Positions 22,481 to 33,790 are shown, numbered from the stretch's first letter. The stretch: DNA of 64,000 bases from Desmodus rotundus (GCF_022682495.2 NC_071394.1:30290470-30354469), one strand, 5' to 3'. Numbers and translations are program-made. The notes: a model not told the origin generated them from the sequence alone.

Positions 22481-22884
22481 ATTTGTTACAACCCTGACAA
22501 ATCAATACTTCCCCAAAGCAGGAGGACGTGACTGAGGTCACTTGACCCTCGGTATCTCCATTACTGCACTGCCCTAGAGGCAGGCTCTGCTTGGCAGCCT
22601 GGCTAAATAGCTCCATATTGCATTTGTCTTCCATTATGTTTGTAGTCATGGCATCCATCAAATATCTGGAAAGGCAAGTACTGGTAAAAACATCTGTATA
22701 ATATAAACTTTACATGGGCCTAAACTTATACTGTTATATGTATGGGCTATGTTGGTGATTAATGGCCCTTATTTAATTGGAAATAGAATCATAGAAACAT
22801 GTAATTTTAGAGTTAGAATCCATCTTTGACATTGTACAATCCAACTCTTGTAGTTTTTGGTATGATCCAACAACTACAAAGCCA

Positions 22885-23345
22885 CCTACTAATTCACTCA
22901 CTTATGTATTTATTCAATAACTATTATTCATCAGCTACGATGCATGAACTATTGTGTAGGCATTGGAGATACAGTAGTAAATAGGATAGATTTGGCCTCG
23001 TCATGGAATTCATAGATTAGGGAAGGAAAAAAAAAACATTTAACAGCTATACACACAGTTATTTCACTATAACAGAAATATAGACTGCTCAAGGAGCATC
23101 TAATAGTGCAAATACTCTCTCTGGGAAATCAAGGAGGCCTCTCTGAGGAAGTAAGGACGTGGGGAAGAGTGATGCGGGTGGCGGGAACAGCATGCGTCAG
23201 TGCTGGAAGAAGTATGTTGCATCAAAAACCTGAAAGACCCCAGCGTGGCCAGAGTGTACTAGTGAAGGGGACAGTGGGTCAGCAAGGAATTAGAAAAGTA
23301 GGCCAGGGCCTTATTATGCAGGTTCTCATAGATCAAGATAAATAT
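22885..23345 (-). mobile_element. L2 LINE, antisense, first part of a broken long copy
   Basis: It starts with the inverted L2 tip (ACTTATGTATTTATTCAATAACTATTATTC) and continues with GGCATTGGAGATACAGTAG, GGAGGCCTCTCTGAGGAAGTAAGG and GGCCAGGGCCTTATTATGCAGG. L2 sequence resumes at 24500 at a later position of the same consensus, so 22885-25470 was probably one insertion of about 1.5 kb, interrupted and eroded. The 85-residue frame at 23106-23363 is a shadow. Confidence 0.8.
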
Positions 23346-23534
23346 AAAAAAAATTCATTCTAACTAATGTAAATTCACTTAAAAGAGTATATTAAGTAAA
23401 TTATATGGTTTTATTGTTAAATTATTTTTGCTTCCATACTTAACTTTTTCTATATGTAGTGTTCTCAAGAAATGTTTAATACATAGAGTTCACAGACTCT
23501 GAATCCTGGCTTCTGAGCACCTACACCGACTTTT

Positions 23535-23610
23535 TCTTTTTTATTGTGGAAAAAATACATAACACAACATTTGTTGTCTTATCTACTTTAACCATGTTGA
23601 ACTTTATAGA
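23535..23610. mobile_element. Old LINE-1-associated 3' motif
   Basis: TTTTTATTGTGGAAAAAATACATAACACAACATTTG is the same relic family as 27105-27240, common in mammals as an old LINE-1-type sequence. Short. Confidence 0.45.
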
Positions 23611-24044
23611 TATATAGCAGAGACGAGTGTGGTAAAAGCCATGCCTTTGAACTCAAGCACCATTGAGAGAATAGAGGTCTTTCGCCTGGAATCAAGTAAG
23701 GAAGGAAGTGAGCACAGGGTTTACCCAACAACAATAGATTGAAAAGAATCTGCCCAATAATATAAGACTTAGTTTCGAACAAAAGGGAATAGTATTGTGT
23801 TCAACTAGTTAGAAGGGGGAGGAACTTAGGAGAGGAAACAACTAGAGCTTAAAAGTAATGGGCCTCTGAAAAGTGCTTGGCACCCTGACCCCTCCTCCAT
23901 GCAGAGTCCTGAAAAGGAGAAGCATAAGGAATACCCCATGTATGCTTTTTGGGGGCTCACAGATCAGACAGCATCCTTGCTGTCTTCTTAAAGGGAACAC
24001 AGGACACCATTCATCTGTCTGAAAGCCCCTATACTTGATCAATG
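23611..24044. other. Unassigned interval
   Basis: No repeat or gene recognised. The minus-strand frames at 23588-23782 and 23842-24042 have no domain. Confidence 0.4.
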
Positions 24045-24420
24045 GATGATGTCAGCCATCTCTTGCTGTGTAAACTCACTCCAAAAGATAGTGACTTAAA
24101 ACAAGAACAGTGGTTTTATTCAGTCATGGTTTTGGTGGGCCATAAACACAGGGTGGGCTCAGTTAGGTGATTCTGGTACAGGATCTCAACAATGCTACTG
24201 GAATATTGGCCCTCACACCTGTGTTCTAGACACCAAGAAGGGAAAAGAGGAGAAGGGTAAAGAGGTACACCTCCCAGCTGAGACATTTCCCTTTGCTGAT
24301 TGTCTTTTTCCAGGAAGGGCTTCCTAGAAGTCCCACATATCATTTGAACTCATATCTCACTGACCAGAGCCATACCTAGCTCCAAGAGACGGGAAAATGT
24401 GTCCTTTTGTAGAATCCCAG
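24045..24420. mobile_element. Ancient interspersed repeat, LTR-like, family not resolved
   Basis: CTCTTGCTGTGTAAACTCACTCCAAAAGATAGTGACTTAAAACAA is a well-known motif of an old mammalian interspersed repeat. The later blocks (GGTGATTCTGGTACAGGATCTC, CTTTTTCCAGGAAGGGCTTCC) fit a decayed copy. I cannot assign the subfamily or the exact ends. Confidence 0.5.
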
Positions 24421-24499
24421 GTAAAATAAATGTTTTCTTGAAGAAGATGGGTATCTAAGAGATAACAGGAAAAATAAATTGTGATAAGCAATTACGTAG

Positions 24500-24835
24500 A
24501 GCAGACTGAATTTTAAATCATGAGAGACTCAGTTATCTGGCAAGACTGGTTAATTGCCAGAATCCAGGTGAGAGATGGTGATGACTTGGACTAGGATGGC
24601 AGCAATGCAAATACAGAAAAACTGAGATCCACGTGGTATTAAAGAAGTAGATTCAGCCAGGCTTGGGGAAGAGAATGCCTTAAAGATAACTTTTAGAATT
24701 TGGACTAGAATGTCTGGATGTGTGTGGGAGGGGGTAGAGGGAGATTAGAGAGGGAGGTAGCGATACATTTACTGAAATAGAAATTACTAGGAAAGGACCC
24801 TGCTTAGAATATTATAATACATTTTATAAAGGAAA
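24500..24835 (-). mobile_element. L2 LINE, antisense, second part
   Basis: TAATTGCCAGAATCCAGGTGAGAGATGGTGATGACTTGGACTAGG is the inverted L2 segment that follows the part at 22885-23345 in the consensus. It runs on to ...GGTAGCGATACATTTACTGAAATAG and is then broken by the LINE-1 scrap at 24836. Confidence 0.8.
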
Positions 24836-24945
24836 ACGACTCACGGACATGGACAACAGTGTGGTGATTGCAAGGGAGAGGGGAATATAAGGAAGTTAAA
24901 TGGTAATGGAAAAATGTAATTAAAATTGTTTTTTTAAAGAATGTG
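24836..24945 (+). mobile_element. Short LINE-1 3' UTR insertion inside L2
   Basis: CACGGACATGGACAACAGTGTGGTGATTGCAAGGGAGAGGGGAATATAAGG closely matches the 3' UTR of the LINE-1 at 58535-59397 (positions 59287-59335). About 110 bases with an A-rich end sit in the middle of the L2 copy, so this LINE-1 fragment is younger than the L2. Confidence 0.85.
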
Positions 24946-25470
24946 AAGTTTAAAGTGTTTTTGAAACATCCACGAGAAATGTGAAATAGGCAGCTGGGTA
25001 TTAGCGTCTAAAGTCCAGAGGTCTGAGTCAAAAATCTGTATTTGGATATCAGCCTGTAAATGGTGATGGAGGTCATGTTGTGATAAAATAACTTAGGATG
25101 AGTTAATAAATTGAGTAGATATTAAAACTTTGAGGAGGTGGTTGACCAGCAAAGGAGACTGAAAAGAAACTTTAGAAAATTGGTGAAGAACTGGGAAAGT
25201 GAACAAGGCACATAAGCCAAGGAAGCAAGTGTTTCAGGAAGGAGGGGAAGAAAGACTAAAATGTTTGCATTGGATCTTATCATGTAGAGGTCACTGTGAC
25301 CTTGGCAAGAGCTGTTTCAGGGGCTTGGTGGAGGCAGAAGCTAGACCAGAGCAGAATGAAGAGTGAGGGAGAGGTGAGAAGTCAGAGGCTATGAGAGCAG
25401 TCTGTTCCTGAGAAGTTCGTCTGTAAAGGGAAGGAGAGAAACATGGAGTTGGGCGGAGGCCTTTTGTTTT
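24946..25470 (-). mobile_element. L2 LINE, antisense, third part
   Basis: L2 resumes: TTTTGAAACATCCACGAGAAATG...AGGCAGCTGGGTATTAGCGTC...GATATCAGCCTGTAAATGGTG, then GGAGACTGAAAAGAAAC, GGTCACTGTGACCTTGGCAAGAGCTGTTTCAGG, and ...CGTCTGTAAAGGGAAGGAGAG. These are in consecutive consensus order. Confidence 0.8.
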
Positions 25471-26656
25471 CAAGGATTGGAAATTCATAAGAAATTAAGA
25501 AATTGCTATTGTCTTATGCTTTTTTGTCTTCTTGTCTGTAATTTACTTTAAACTACTTAAGCAGTGTGATATTTATGTATAATTTTAATCTGTATTTTAG
25601 GGATTATTAGTATTTTGATTAGGGATACACTATCTAGGAGTGTTTAGATAGCATGTTCAAACTTCTAATTAGAAACCCAGACATCAGAGGTGGGTCTATG
25701 CTAACATAATGAATATAATAAATGGCTTTTCATCAGTGAGAGCTGGAAGTTCATGACACATGGACAGGTTAGAAAAACTGTAAAATTACTTCTGCATAGA
25801 AGCAATTGCATAGACAAAATAAAAACAATCCATTCAACCCAATGACCTGTATGTACCCTTCAGAATTATACCTAAAGCTTAATTCTAATACGGTCCTGTG
25901 TTCAGTTACTGATAGAAAATTCTGGACTCCTGAATCTGACTGTGATGTTGGCTGAATCTTGCTCTAAAATTTTGTAGTATTTGCCTCAATGAACCCATTT
26001 TGAAAGTACTGTGACAGAATCTAAAAGGAAAAAATAACTGTAGCCTCATCTAATGTGAGGCTGTGGAACAGGTTGTATGAGGTCTGCGCCTGCGGGGAAA
26101 TAGCATCTGCATATGGTAAAGAATCCAAACTGCACCTTTACTGTAACTTCTCAGTGAGCTTGTGAGGGGTCACCTCTATAGATCTTTTCTACCTCCAAAT
26201 ACTAGAGGCTACTAATTAGTCCCCCAAAGATTGTCATAATTGTGAATGAGCAAATTGGCACAGGTGTGTCAAAATTCCGGGGAACAGGTGATAGAAACCC
26301 TAGCTAGTTCTAAGGAGAATTTGAAACAACTCACAACTTCTGTGTAGCTTGAGGAGGACACAAAGCTCTTGTAGGAGCCCATAACACCTAAACAATCCTG
26401 CGTGGGGTGGGAGAGAAAGAATGATAACCTGATCATACATTCAGTGTTGGCAAAAGGTGAGCACTGGATGGATGTTAGCTAATGCTTCTGTCAGGCTCCT
26501 GGCAGGAAACATAACCCACAAAAACTGGGTAATTTGAGAGTTCAGAAAAGAAATGCTCTAAAAAAAAACCCCATTTAAAATGCATGACATACGTTTCTCA
26601 CGGAATATAAGAAAATGCCGAACAAGCAGAATGAGTCTATTCTAAGTTATGTCTAT
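25471..26656. other. Unassigned interval
   Basis: No gene or named repeat. The 25500-25700 and 25840-26000 parts are A/T-rich. The largest frames are below 60 codons. Confidence 0.45.
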
Positions 26657-26987
26657 TGTTATGGACTGGCTGTTGGTCCTGCGCACATTCCTGTGTTAAA
26701 CCACCACCCCCTGATGTGATGGCGTTACGAACTGGGCCTTTGGGAGGACGTTGGGATTAGGTGAGGTCGGGAGAATGGAGCACTCATGACGGGATAAGTG
26801 CCTCCCCTCCCTGCTCTCTGCAGTGTGAGGGTACAATGAGAAGCCAGCAGTCTGCAACCTGGAAGAAGACTCTCACCAGAACCCGGCCATACCGGCGCAT
26901 CGATCTCAGATTTCCAGCCTCCAGAACCGTGAGAAATAAGTTTCTGTCTATGGTAGTTTGATACAGAAGCCCAAACCAACTAAGACA
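26657..26987 (+). mobile_element. MaLR (MST/MLT1-type) solo LTR
   Basis: It opens TGTTATGGACTGGC and ends AACTAAGACA, the TG...CA ends of ERVL-MaLR LTRs. Internal blocks are in family order: GGGCCTTTGGGAGGACG, CACTCATGACGGGATAAGTGC, GTGAGGGTACAATGAGAAG, CAGCCTCCAGAACCGTGAGAAATAAG (the last with the AATAA-type signal). The five bases either side (TCTAT and TCGAT) are a duplication with one mismatch. No internal retroviral sequence is attached. The antiparallel frames at 26725-26979 are incidental. Confidence 0.9.
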
Positions 26988-27104
26988 TCGATCTTGTGGC
27001 TCGGCTCAAGATCTGTAGTTCAGGCCGACCAGTTGTTTGGCCTAGGTTGGGCAGAGGTCATTGGCTTACCCTTTGACCAGGCAAATGGGTATCTTCCTTT
27101 TTTA
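26988..27104. other. Unassigned spacer
   Basis: About 120 bases with no recognised feature. It contains CTTGTGGCTCGGCTCAAG. Confidence 0.4.
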
Positions 27105-27240
27105 TTGTGGTGAAATGTGCATAACAAAATTTGTCATTTTAATTATTTTAAGTGCACAGTAGATGGCCTTAAGTTCATTTATAGTGCTGTACAGTCATCA
27201 CCACTATTTATTTCTATTGCCACTATTCATTTTGTTACAA
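27105..27240. mobile_element. Old LINE-1-associated relic
   Basis: TTTATTGTGGTGAAATGTGCATAACAAAATTTG...AAGTGCACAGTAGATGGCC...CTGTACAGTCATCACCAC. It is a longer copy of the relic at 23535-23610. Confidence 0.55.
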
Positions 27241-27699
27241 TAGGAAGTTAGTCAGATATTAACAAAAAGGCAGGGAGCAAACAGAACCAGACATCTGGTT
27301 AAACTGAATTAACTAGAAAAGGACAGTTTCACAGTCACTCCAAGTAAGCAGAAAAGACAGTTTTTAGTCACCTCTGGAGCAAACAGTTTCCAGATTAATG
27401 GGGGAGGGGAGGAAATGGTGAAGAGAAATAGTAATTCATGAATTAATCTATAAGGAAGTTATTAATTAAAAACAATAATGGTGCAACAACCTTTTGGAAA
27501 ATCTTAAGAATAAAAAAGACAACTTAAGTATCTTTAGGAAATATAGGGCCATTAATACCAATAAAAAAGAGAATAAATGTTAGATAAATGTAAAACTTCA
27601 TAATAGTATATTTTAAAGATTACCTAACATGCATAATTTTTAGGAGAATGTGAATCATATGAAATAATCTGTAAAAAAGTAGCACACTGAATAAACCTC
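27241..27699. other. A/T-rich unassigned interval
   Basis: No gene. It may be a further eroded part of the following old LINE-1, because A-rich plus-strand composition continues. Confidence 0.4.
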
Positions 27700-27845
27700 T
27701 AATACAGTACCATTGGAAAGGTAGAAGAACCAAATAAATTTATGGATGATTTCTACCAGAACTTAAAAAAACAGATAATCTCCATAATCCATGAATTATT
27801 CCAGTCCATCAAAATTTGGAAAGCTATGTAACTCGGGGGGGTCCG
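27700..27845 (+). mobile_element. Old LINE-1 ORF2 segment, left of the LTR insertion
   Basis: AATTTATGGATGATTTCTACCAGAACTT resembles the LINE-1 reverse-transcriptase region encoding the conserved ...GFTGEFYQTF-type peptide (family knowledge). The sequence continues after the LTR at 28392 in the same orientation. No intact frame. Confidence 0.65.
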
Positions 27846-28391
27846 TGTTGTAGCTGTGACGAACAAATTCACACGGACTACAGAAGTCCTTGGAGAAAAA
27901 GGGACGGCATGGTCGCTCTCTAAGTGAGAGAGAGAGGGGCCCGACCCCTGCCTGGACAGGCTTTTATTGATTTTCTGGGTACATTACATTGAGGACGGTC
28001 CTCATTTACTATGCACAGGTTCACTGTAGGTGATTACCTTTAACAGATCACAAAGGAAAGAATGTTCCTAATCACTTCAAAGAGAAGGATGTTGCAGATC
28101 AAGGGGAAAAGTGGATGAACTGGTTACATTCCATACTTGGGAGGTTTAGTACAGACTTTATGAATCCATTTTAAAGATATGCAGTAAACATTTGCTGCCT
28201 CGATTCAGGGTGAGGGAGTTTTAGCAAAAGCAAGTCTCAAAGCAGCCTAGGTACAATGCAGGCCTGATTCCCCATGGGAAAACCGATCTGTGGGCTTGGG
28301 TCCTGTGTGCCAACTCGCTCCCCACTGGTTTTTCAGAGTCAGGGGCTGGACTACATTCCCCATACAACACAGAACAGTTCCCTATAGAACA
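27846..28391 (-). mobile_element. Endogenous retrovirus solo LTR, reverse orientation
   Basis: On the minus strand it runs from TGTTCTATAGGGAACTG to ...CACAGCTACAACA. The AATAAA signal in ATCAATAAAAGCCTGTCC is followed by the short R/U5-like stretch with GGTCGGGCCCCTCTCTCTC. It is about 545 bases long, with much less decay than the flanking LINE-1. The ends are uncertain by about 15 bases, and a G/C-rich tract lies just outside at 27835-27845. I could not confirm a target duplication. No primer-binding site or gag/pol/env sequence is beside it, so it is a solo LTR. I do not recognise the family. Confidence 0.7.
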
Positions 28392-28960
28392 CTACTTTGT
28401 ATTAAAGGAATAAAGCCAAGCACATGACCAAGGAGAGTTATCCTAGGAATGCAAAGATGATCAATGCAAGAAAATTTCTCTTATGTAATTTAGTATATTG
28501 ATAAACAGATTAAAGGAGAAAATAGCCATTTTAACATGAATTTAAGGAAATTCATCTCAAATAAATGCAGAAAAAATATTTGAGAAAATTCAATGTCCCA
28601 TAAATCATAAAAATGTTTAGTCATACAGAAATAGGATATATATATTTTTTAAAATTTAGAGTATCTAACAGAAATCTACAGTAAACATCATAATTAATGG
28701 TGAGCTATTAGAATTTTCTAATTAAGTTAGAAAAGAGACAAAACTGTCTAAATTACTGAGACTCTAAACTTTGTACTGTAGATATTAACCAATGCACTAA
28801 GACAAGAATTATCATTTATGGCAAAAAATGATTTTATAATAAACATCAAAGACAAATAACTCATAAATCTAGCTAGAGTTTAAAAAGTGGCTAAAGATGA
28901 GACCCACATATTAAAATTAAGTAGTCTAAGAAATTTGACTAACTGGATATAATCTGCCCA
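28392..28960 (+). mobile_element. Old LINE-1 ORF2 segment, right of the LTR insertion
   Basis: It continues the reverse-transcriptase region: ...ACATGACCAAGGAGAGTTATCCTAGGAATGCAAAGATG, then GCAGAAAAAATATTTGAGAAAATTCAATG (a decayed form of the DAEKAFDKIQH block), then AACATCATAATTAATGGTGAG (the ANIILNGE-type block). Stops and indels abound, so it is dead. Confidence 0.8.
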
Positions 28961-28967
28961 CTTAAGG

Positions 28968-29395
28968 ATGTTTTAATGAACAACGTGCAGCATATACGAC
29001 AGGGGTTGCATAAGATTATAATGGAGCTGAAGAATTCCCATTGCCCAGTGATGATGTATCCATTGAAAATTATAGTGCAATGCATTACTCATGTGTTTGT
29101 GGTGATGCTGGTGTAAATGAACCTACTGCACTGCCAGTTGTATAAAAGTATTATATACTGTATTTTAACTGCACTTTTTCTATGTTTAGATATGTTTAGA
29201 TACATAAATATTTACCATAGTGTTACAGTTGCCTACAGTATTCACTATAGTAACATGCTGTAGAGATTTGTAATCTGGGAGCAACAGATTATTCTATACA
29301 GCCTAGATGTATACATCTAGGTTTGTGTAAGTGCAGTCTATGAACTTTGCACAGCAAGAGAATTGGCTAACAATGCATTTCTCAGAATATTGTTA
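28968..29395. mobile_element. MER2-like DNA transposon (Tc1/mariner, Tigger group)
   Basis: Recognisable blocks are GCATAAGATTATAATGGAGCTGAAGAATTCC, TACTCATGTGTTTGTGGTGATGCTGGTGTAAA, CCTACTGCACTGCCAGTTGTATAAAAG, then TTTTCTATGTTTAGATATGTTTAGATAC and ATAGTAACATGCTGTAGAG. These belong to an old non-autonomous transposon I know as MER2 or a close relative. The terminal repeats are eroded. It encodes no product. Confidence 0.75.
29302..29321. repeat. Perfect 20-bp palindrome
   Basis: CCTAGATGTATACATCTAGG is self-complementary over all 20 bases. It lies inside the MER2-like element, where a tandem CCTAG/CTATA-type stretch in the family could have collapsed into it. Confidence 0.9.
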
Positions 29396-29406
29396 TTTAA
29401 TATTGA

Positions 29407-29435
29407 AATAATATTAAAATAATTTTAATATTATT
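29407..29435. repeat. AT-only inverted repeat
   Basis: Two 14-base arms, AATAATATTAAAAT (29407-29420) and ATTTTAATATTATT (29422-29435), are separated by one base. It is part of an A/T-rich patch (29385-29500) with further nested symmetry. Confidence 0.9.
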
Positions 29436-29499
29436 AAAAACATTTCAATATTATAGAATATTGAAATAATAACAATATTTCTCCATGTTGTTAAACAAT

Positions 29500-30084
29500 A
29501 CATTACTGTATTAACACAATAATCCAATTCATCTTTTGTTTTGGCTGAGGTTCCAAGGCAATAGGTAGCAATTGTTCCTACATTTCAAAGCAAATGCCGG
29601 ACCACCCATAAACTAGTTCTGCGGCACCTGAAAGGTATAAAAGAATTAAAATTTTGTAGTTGAAAATTGAGGATCTTGTTTTTTGGTGTAAAAGAGACTA
29701 CAGGGGGACCGCTTGAAGAGGCTGACATATATTTCCTGCAGCCCAAGGGCCCAGAGGGTAAATGTTCAAAACCCATCTGAGTACTCTAAAGATGGAACAA
29801 AACTATATGTGTTTTTAATATTCATGTGTGTGTTTGTAAATATGTGTGTATGGGAGTATGGGGTCTGGGATTGGAACAAGGGAGACAAAGCTTTAGCTGA
29901 GTTGTTTGAAAGACACATTATACTGCTGTATCAATGACTTGATTATATGCTGAAAATTTGCTTCTTCAATTGTCTGTATCTGAAGAGAAATCACTGCTAG
30001 GTCCACATTCGTTCAGAGATACCACCTTTGATGACACCCCCAAATCATTTCCAATACTGAGGATGTAATTCACTTCTATAAAAA
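29500..30084. other. Unassigned interval
   Basis: No gene or repeat. It includes a TGTGTGTTTG/TATGTGTGTATG patch at about 29825-29855. Confidence 0.45.
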
Positions 30085-30545
30085 TTTTTTATCTTAGAAT
30101 TTTTCATGAACTTTATTTTAAATCTTACGTGTTTATATTTTAACTGCATACTTATAAAAATTCAAATATAGACTAACATAATTGATGTTAATGTTTTCCT
30201 TCACTTCTACTTCCTCCCGTCCAATATACCACTTCTCAGAGGTAACCATTGTTATCGGCCCAGTGTGCATCTAATGAGATAATTTTTGTGTATTTACCTG
30301 TGTATTTATGTGCCTATGACACATTTACAAAATTCAATTGAACTACACACATTGTCTGCGGCTTGCTTTCGGACATAGAGATCTGCCACATTTTTAAAAA
30401 TTGGGAGTAAAATTGCCCTATAACTTCTTTAACTATTTCCCTACTAAATATACAACATTTAGATTTTTGTACATTTTTACTTCAGTGAACATTCTCGTAC
30501 ATATATCTTGGGGTACAAATTAAAATACATAGATGGAAGTGGGAT
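30085..30545. mobile_element. Ancient LINE-1-like relic
   Basis: CACTTCTCAGAGGTAACCATTGTTATC, then GCACATTGTCTGCGGCTTGC-like and ACTTCAGTGAACATTCTCGTACATATATCTTGG, then ATAGATGGAAGTGGGATAAAATGG. This order recurs widely in mammals as an old LINE-1-related sequence. Decayed; orientation not assigned. Confidence 0.5.
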
Positions 30546-32124
30546 AAAATGGTTTCTCAAAGAAGAATCAAGCCACTCTTACTGCAGGAAGGATGGGTGG
30601 TGGGCGAGCAACATTATCAGGCAAACACCCAAGACTTGACACCTCACCCGTTCAAATAAAATGCTTTTTCACTTTTGTAATGTGACTGAACTGTGTGAAG
30701 ATGCTGATGGTGTGCTTGGGTGTTAGTGTTAGGCTGAAAATAACCAACCTATAGTACATGAATGGGTAAACTTTGGTCTTTCAGAGGTAAATTGAGACTG
30801 ACCTTAAGTTTGCATAAGCACTTTTTTCAATGTGAGCAATAAAATAAATTTATGTGCCATATTAATATTATTCTCTTTTTAAAATAATTCATGTTTTATT
30901 GTATTTTTCCCCCAAAGAGGGTATAGGGTGATATCATTCTTTGTGACAGGGAGGGTTGGCAGGTCTTCAGCTCATCTTGATGCCTGAAGAACTCTAATTA
31001 GGGTACATCAGGCTTCATTGTGAAATATCTGTACTAACTTTGTGGTGTGAAACTCTACCAAATTTGATTTTATCAGTTGATTGTTACCTCTACCCTCAAC
31101 TCTGAGCTTTGTCGATAAGTCTCAATGACTAAATGGTTTTGATTTAGGGGCTCCATATTAGGCATGGGGATCCTCTTTTCAAGTTTCTTACCTTCCTTTA
31201 ATCTTTCCCCTGGACCCTGATGGCTTGGCTTGAGTGCTAACCTGTTAACGGGGCCTGTAAGCCTGAGCCTTTTTATCTCTGGATGGGGTGATGATCCCAC
31301 TATTCCTTAGCTCGTGGAGAATGTCTTGCAGCTGTCTGAGGAACACAGATCATTAGTGACTTTGGCAGGATTTTGTTGGACGTACAATGCTGAAGATGAA
31401 AGGTCAGTTTCATTTAACTGATGAACACAATGAGTAGCAGATTAAGCTGGTTTTCTGGTAAACAGCGCCATTACTTTCCAGTAAATACTGTCATGATGCC
31501 TTGATGAATAACATACATGGAGATAAAGAGGAACATCTCTCAGTGATGGAAAATTAGGTATCTCCATAAACTCAAATATGCCTTTAGTTTTCTTCTTTGT
31601 GTGATCTCTTCCCTAAAACATTTACCAACAGGTCATTTGGTCGTACTAATGGAAAAAATGAAGTATGTTCTGTTGAAGATACAGTCTACAGAAAAGGGCC
31701 AGTTTAAGGGCTATTCTTCTCATCTGCCTGAAGTGTTAAGACACCAAAATAAAACAGTGTGTTTGTTCTGTGCTACCCCTGCCTTGCGCACCCCCCGTTG
31801 AGCTCCGAGATGAGCTGGAATGAGTAAGACAAGAGTCCGTCTAATAAAAATCAAATGCGGCATGCCAACCCTTCTGCATCCTTCACTGCAAGATGCAAGA
31901 CACCGTGCTGGCCTACTTGCATGTATTTTTTTAAGCACATACTAGCAGTCCATGCAGAAAGACAATCTCTGGCTGGAGACAAGAAGTACATGGTGATTCC
32001 TATCCTGAGTGTTAGATTCTCGACAGTCTCCCAGTGGCTCTATAGTAGTAACTGCTTAGGGCGGGTGCTTAAGGAAGAGAATCAAATCTTGTAAGGTATT
32101 CTGGACCATCATGATTTTTTTTGT
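30546..32124. other. Long unassigned interval
   Basis: No gene or repeat recognised. The opposed frames at 31601-31938 overlap and carry no motif. Section 31560-32090 is free of repeats to my eye and has balanced composition, so it is a reasonable place to test conservation. Confidence 0.4.
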
Positions 32125-32370
32125 CATTGTACCACTAACGATAATTAAAATGATAGCTAACATTCATTGAATGTTTATTATAGGCTATGTAGTGTTCTCA
32201 GTGCTTTTCAGGGGTTATTCTATTCAATCCTCACAACAGCTCTGAGAGAGGAAACAGAAACACAGAAGGGTTGATTACAGAAGTATTTGAAGTTGTATGG
32301 CTAGTGTTGAAGTTGGGATTTGGACCCAGATGGTATAGAACTCCTGGACCACACTCTAATCAACATACAT
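32125..32370 (-). mobile_element. MIR SINE, antisense
   Basis: A well-preserved inverted MIR: GATAGCTAACATTCATTGAATG, then ATTCTATTCAATCCTCACAACAGCTCTGAGAG, then GTTGGGATTTGGACCCAGATGG. Confidence 0.9.
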
Positions 32371-33534
32371 AATACCACTGAATTGTCTCCTGAAGGCCTG
32401 GAGCAACAATCTCCAACTTTTTATAACATTTATGGTGGCCGGTTTTCTTTAACCCACTCTGTTTTCCCCCAAAGGACTGTTTATGGTTTAAATAAAAGCT
32501 ATTTATGGTATAAATAAAGGAAAAAACTTGAACCAATTAAACTGTGTTTTTTCCCATTTATTTTCAGCATTTTGCAACACCCCTCAAGGTATTTGCAGGC
32601 ACCCTGCTTAGTGGTGAAGCAGATAGAAGTGCACTGGTCTGTGACCTTAAGTGAGTGAATTTCCTGAGCACTTACAATGCGAGGTTTTCCACTTAAAATA
32701 TTTTGAAAGATCCTGATGCCTGAAAAAAAGAGTGTGAGAGAGCACCAGCAAACTGGCAAAGGTGAGGGGAATCCAGCTGCTTCCCACTGTCTGGTTTGTT
32801 GCCTCAGATGTTAAGGGGAAAATCTTTTGAAACCATTTCTTAGTAATGGAGCTTTTTGAACACTGATTTGGAACTGGTTTTGATCTTTTGGCCTTGTTTT
32901 TATTGAAATGATATATTGTTTTATAAGCGGTACTGAGCTCCAATCCCACATTCCTGTGGACATAACTATTATTCTTTCAAGGCTTTCGCATCTTCTCTGG
33001 TAACCTTATGCATAATTTAAAAAAGTATCTAGAAGGATGTGTGTACATGTCTATGCATGTGTGTGTGTTGGGTGCGGGGGTGGGGAGGAAAATCTCTCAG
33101 TGGAGTGCTGGATTGGAGTCCAGCTGAATTTGAGTCCATTCAGGGGGTTTTTGTTTTGTTTTGTTTTGTTTTAAGTATAAACAGAAAAGCACTGTACCCA
33201 AAGCACCATGTTTACAGTGCAGCCAGTTGGTGCTGCATAAGCGAACTGGTCCTGCTGGAATGGAATGGATGAGTTGGATGTGTCCACTGGGGTAACATCT
33301 GGCTTCAGGAGAGCACAAAGCAAGGCTATTTCCTTGGGTGAGAAAGTTTTCCCTTGGAATGTTACTATAGACCTCTCTTAACGTGTTCCTTCTTTCCACT
33401 TTCCAAATGGAAATAACAGTGGAGAACAAAACTCAATCGCTTTGTAGCTCTTTGAGACCTTAATCAGTGTTGCTCAACTCACTGTCCAAGTTGTGTCTTA
33501 TGCAGGACATGCTGAAATCTCAGAAGTGCTTCTT
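32371..33534. other. Unassigned interval with TTTTG repeat
   Basis: A (TTTTG)n microsatellite lies at 33148-33172 and a short GTGTGTGTG patch at about 33058-33068. Overlapping minus-strand frames of 86-110 codons at 32499-33429 show no domain, and one is created by the microsatellite. Confidence 0.45.
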
Positions 33535-33790
33535 ACATCATTAATTATAACAATACTATGCATTTCTCTAGTGTGATGATTCATAAGCACCCTCAAATAA
33601 TTTTCTCATTTGATTTTCCCCTAAATTCAGGAAAACCAAGGCAAGCAGTATTATCCCTATTTTATGGAAGAGAAAACTAAGACTTAAGACAAAAGATATG
33701 ATGAATGCCTCCCACTGGTAAATGCTGGATCTGGAATCAGACCCAGGTGTTTTGATTCTCATATTGAGCTTTTTTCTTTTTACTATACTA
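33535..33790 (-). mobile_element. MIR SINE, antisense
   Basis: TATTATCCCTATTTTATGGAAGAGAAAACTAAGACTTAAGAC and ...GGATCTGGAATCAGACCCAGGTG are the inverted MIR middle and head. The first 60 bases are more decayed. Confidence 0.8.

Noticed and set aside
32550..32580. Splice-acceptor-like TTTTTTCCCATTTATTTTCAG before an open stretch
   Set aside because: A pyrimidine tract plus CAG is common by chance; the downstream frame has no recognisable product and no donor was found.
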